From NCBI GenBank assembly GCA_028564705.1, contig JAPXFQ010000113.1, forward strand, positions 2,604,001 through 2,668,000: a stretch of DNA of 64,000 bases, in the 5' to 3' direction. The notes under the pieces are model-generated. The model was not told where the DNA came from. It searched no databases and saw nothing but the letters and a program-made list of their open reading frames with translations. The first letter of the stretch is position 1. Each line of letters opens with the position of its first letter. Source of the DNA: Apricaphanius iberus (lineage: Eukaryota > Chordata > Actinopteri > Cyprinodontiformes > Aphaniidae). Shown here piece by piece: positions 60,480-64,000 of this stretch. The translations under genes were made by a program, and so were the position numbers.

Positions 60480-61690
60480 AGGAAATGTGTTTTTATTTGA
60501 ATTTCATAGCAGGTGTGTGAACGCCTCAGAGGTTTGTTACAAGCATAGTGAACAAACGGCACCATGAAGAACAAGGAAGGACGATTGTAAGAAGTTTAAG
60601 GCGGGGCTAGATGTAAAATTGACATCCTAAGCTTTGAATGTTTCACAGAGCACTGTTCAGTCTACGATCAATAAATGGAAATGTATTGACACATCTACCA
60701 AATAGAGCTCCAAACAATGCAGTGAACTGGAAGAGAGGTTAATGAACCTCATTGAGCGAAAGCCTTTAAATGTCCCATTTGCAAGAGGTAGAGCATATAT
60801 AGTTGAAGAAGGTGTTCTAGTTGGATGCTTTGGTTGGCTGCCCTTCACCCTAAGTACGTTATCCCCACTGGGAAAGATGCGGTTGATGTTTTTCTACAGC
60901 AGGGAGAGATTGGATGGATTTACGAAAAAATATTATCTTTTATCAATTCAATATAAATTCATTTTATTTATATAGTGCCAATTTATAACAACTTACAGGT
61001 CATTTCAGTGGAATCATAAATTGTCTTAAAGGTTTTCTGTCTAATCAGTACACCTTAATAAAATTCAGTTGAAGAAGACTTGTCTGTTTCAATCAAAAGA
61101 GCAACAATAATAAATGTAATTTCCATGTGTTAATAAATCAAATGCCTAAGCTACGCCAATAAAACGAAATGCTTTTTATTATTTATGCATCTGAGAAAGG
61201 CTTCTTGTTCGTCCCCAAAATCCATGAAACTCAGAGGTAACATCCTGTTGCTTTTTGCTGTTTAGTCATAGATGTAACTAAAATCCTGCTTGCAGCTACA
61301 TAGGATGACTTCATTGCATTTGTGGTGAGATGGTGTTTTCAGCCTCCACTCTGGTGAATCAGGTGTAGCGCATTATGCAGCGCTGATTGCTGAGCGCAGT
61401 CGGCCACATGGGTTTGATGCTGTACGGAAAATATTATTGTGGCCCTTTAAGAATTGTTTTTGAGAACCCCTGGTTTAGAGCATGTCCGTGTGTTAGAATG
61501 GCCTAGTTAAAGCCCAGACTCCTGAGAATCTGTGGCAAGGATTAGAAACCGATGTTAACAATTTGATTGAGCTTGAGGTGTTCTGCCTAGAATTGTAGGG
61601 GAAAAATATGTTTCCAGATGTGCAAAGCAGGTGGAGCCCTAACAAACTCAATGAAAGACACAGACGTCACGTTTGCGACTGCAAAGGTTC
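60480..61690 (+). mobile_element. Decayed Tc1-like element split by another repeat
   Basis: 60530-60720 carries the 5' transposase region in forward sense (ACCATGAAGAACAAGGAAGG; TTTCACAGAGCACTGTTCAG). 61480-61640 carries the 3' region (TAGAATGGCCTAGTTAAAGC; GAATCTGTGGCAAGGATTAG). Between them, from about 60945, is a repeat with TTCATTTTATTTATATAGTG and other DNA. Inactive. Confidence 0.75.
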
Positions 61691-62007
61691 AAAATGTTGA
61701 ATGTTTTTGAGGTTTTTTAATTCTGTTTTTTTTTTTTTTTTTAACCTTCACACAGCGCAGACATATTCACTCACCGGAGACTCTACTAACTGCAGCGACG
61801 GGTAGATGACTGCTTGTGTTTCCCTGTCCTTCAGACAAACAGCAGCTGTGTGTGCTCTATAAATTAACAACAAACTGATTTTTAAAGCACTTGCATGTGG
61901 GACTCAACAGAGACAACGCGCTGACATGTTTAGAGATCAGACGAACACCAGTTTCAGTTCCTGAATTTCCGACTATTCTCTTTTCTTCTGTGCAGCAGAG
62001 CCCCAGC

Positions 62008-62028
62008 ATGGGGGTTGGCCACATTTGA
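62008..62028 (+). CDS. Short upstream ORF in the sgk3 leader
   Basis: If the exon starts at the acceptor at 61995/61996, its leader contains ATG at 62008 followed by five codons and TGA (MGVGHI). It ends 64 bases before the sgk3 start codon, so reinitiation would be possible. Effect on translation is inferred only. Confidence 0.35.
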   Translation: MGVGHI

Positions 62029-62092
62029 AGCCTTACCCAGAACAGTTCGTTACTTCACGACTTGGTGCCTTTAAACGCTGGCAGACCCCAAG

Positions 62093-64000
62093 ATGGAGGA
62101 GCAGTCCAGTTTCCCTAATGTCAGCATACCCTGCCACAATGAGCAGAGGGACAAGAAGAAGCGTTACACAGTGCGTTGCCTCCATTTATAGTTTTTCTTT
62201 TTTTGTTCATTTGGGAACTGTTCAAATTAGTCTTCGGGGTCTCACAGTTTTAGAACGAGAACATAATCAGAGTTTAGTTTGACACCGCGCCTTGTGCTCA
62301 TGTGAGAACCGTTTCCCTTTTTCAGGTTTACAAAGTGATGGTGTCTGTTGGACGACAGGAGTGGTTCGTCTTCAGGCGATATGCAGAGTTTGATAAGCTC
62401 TATAACACAGTAAGTCCCATTACGGCTTCACAAATAAAATGTGCAACTCGCGACAAGAACAGGGGGGCTTACGACACTTTTAATGATAAACACATGTTTT
62501 TCCTTCTGACTCAGTTAAGAAAACAGTTTCCATCTATGAACTTGAAAATTCCTGCAAAACGGATATTTGGGGATAATTTTGACCCAGGTGAGTGTCGTGC
62601 CTGCTAAAATGAAAGCTCTGATATTGATCGTGTCGGTGTGTTTTATGCGTTAAAATCTGTCGCTTCCAAACTACAGAATTCATCAAGCTACGAAGAGCGG
62701 GGCTACATGATTTCATCAAGAGGCTGGTCTCAAATCCTCAGCTTTGCAGTCAGTAAGTACCGCCAATACGTTGCAGGAAATCATTATTTTATCTGGAAAA
62801 TAAATTGGATTTTATTGTGATGTGGACGGGTGAAATGTCAGGTAAAAATGCAAAAAGAGACCAAAGAGACCAAACATCCTTTAGAGAATAGCTAGATTAG
62901 CCCACTGCTCAAAGACGATTAGCATGAAGATAATAGAAAAGATGACAACTTTATGTACCACATGTCAGAAATATAAAACGATCACCATCTTGTTTCATAT
63001 AGTAAAGATTATCATGCTCACGCTGGTGGATCAACACACAGCTACGATGCTGCTCCTTTCAAAAACACATTTTAATTTACTTTACAGGTAATTTCGTTTT
63101 TACTTTTGGCAAGTTTTTCTATCTCGATTACGTTTTCCGTTTCCTAAATTTGTAGATGTTGAAGTGTAAAAACAGAGAAAGAAAAGAGTAGAGCCAAAAT
63201 CCACCCTGAGAAGTTTGCAATCCCGATGACCAAGCTCAGAAACGTCTCACTGATGGCTGCTCCCGCAAATGCTATATCTTTATAATAAATGCAAATACAA
63301 TTCTAAAAGTGGATTGGAAATTTTGACTTGGGGATTATTTTATCTTCGTAAAAAAATGTGGCAAGTACAGATCGAATGTCCTTTTAAACGCTGATGCAAC
63401 ATTTATTTTACCAACATTTATTACAACCGTATAATTAATCGGTTCTGCTTTGTTTAGAGATTCTTACTTGTGTTTTTATTAAATTCTTGTGTTCCCAATC
63501 AAACATCACAGTCCAGATGTAAGGAGCTTTCTTCTAATGGACAGAATGCACCAACTATCTGATGCCTCTGAGGATGAGGATGACAAAGTAAGGAAAGACG
63601 CCTCCTTTTCTTGCTTTACAGCTGTATTTCACTGCTGAATGAAGCGTGTTGAACAGATGTATGAATTAGGCCATGTCTGCTTTTATTACGTCCTGGTGAG
63701 CCCGATAGAATCTAAAAATGTTTGTTTCAAGTTTGCAGTGAGTTACTGTGTGTCCTGGTGGTTAACCTAGATAATGTTTGTCTGGTGTTTAACAGAACAG
63801 CTCTACCTCCAGAAACATTAACCTGGGACCCTCTGGAAATCCACAGTGCGTGTCTTGCTTAGGTTATTGTTGTGTAAAATGTTTGTTTATTAAACTTTGA
63901 ATCCTTCATGAAGTAATGGAAAACATCTTCAACCTGGTAACATTATATCTTTCTCTTCCAGGGCAAAGCCTACAGACTTTGACTTTTTAAAAGTTATAGG
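62093..64000 (+). CDS. sgk3: Serine/threonine-protein kinase Sgk3 (5' part; PX domain and start of kinase)
   Basis: Coding exons 62093-62170, 62326-62409, 62515-62587, 62677-62752, 63512-63587, 63796-63845 and 63962-64000 (cut by the window end) join in phase to about 160 residues. SGK3 is an AGC kinase that binds PI3P on endosomes through an N-terminal PX domain and acts downstream of PI3K/PDK1. The PX domain spans about residues 27-105: [21 protein letters not shown] (PI3P-binding RRY), [36 protein letters not shown] and [12 protein letters not shown] linker follows with SEDEDD and [10 protein letters not shown], then [11 protein letters not shown], the first strand of the kinase domain. 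The ATG at 62093 (AAGATGG) gives [13 protein letters not shown], matching the shorter vertebrate start. The catalytic domain lies beyond the window. Confidence 0.96.

Overview
This is a piece of a ray-finned (teleost) fish nuclear genome. Genes have introns with GT/AG boundaries, most of the sequence is AT-rich intergenic or intronic DNA, and the repeats are typical of fish: many decayed Tc1-like DNA transposons, L2/Rex1-like, Rex3-like and restriction-endonuclease-type LINE fragments, hAT-like MITEs, and long GATA/CTAT microsatellites. The species cannot be named from the sequence alone.

Four protein-coding genes are supported: rrs1 (+, intronless, 21210-22247), a vexin-like gene vxn (+, five coding exons, 26476-29359), mybl1/A-myb (-, sixteen coding exons by my model, 51126 down to 37607) and the 5' part of sgk3 (+, coding from 62093, cut by the window end just inside the kinase domain). 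This is the order known from human chromosome 8q13 (RRS1 - ADHFE1 - VXN - MYBL1 - VCPIP1 - SGK3), except that I find no adhfe1 or vcpip1 coding sequence here.

Layout: 1-21 kb is a gene desert of LINE and Tc1 remnants, a ~500 bp GATA array, a near full-length dead Tc1 element (19.05-20.69 kb) and a possible conserved non-coding element near 16 kb. 21-22.3 kb is rrs1 with an ETS/E-box promoter. 22.3-26.5 kb is intergenic and 26.5-29.4 kb is vxn. 29.4-37.6 kb holds Tc1 and Rex3 remnants and the mybl1 3' flank. 37.6-51.1 kb is mybl1, whose introns carry a LINE, a Tc1 element and a nested hAT-like element. 51.2-51.7 kb is the mybl1 promoter with three regularly spaced CCAAT boxes. 55-64 kb is the sgk3 locus: a likely non-coding first exon near 55.2 kb, then a long first intron full of transposon debris, a perfect 34-bp hairpin and a CpG-rich patch.

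The two most interesting observations are in genes. (1) The vexin-like gene has vexin-type ends but a complete SH3-like domain encoded on its own exon in the middle. (2) mybl1 needs a 35-nt 'intron' to keep its frame, far below normal size, and its sequence looks like the diverged first copy of a short tandem duplication. The genes are not an operon: rrs1 serves 60S ribosome assembly, vexin is a neural differentiation factor, A-Myb is a cell-cycle/germ-line transcription factor, and SGK3 is an endosomal AGC kinase.
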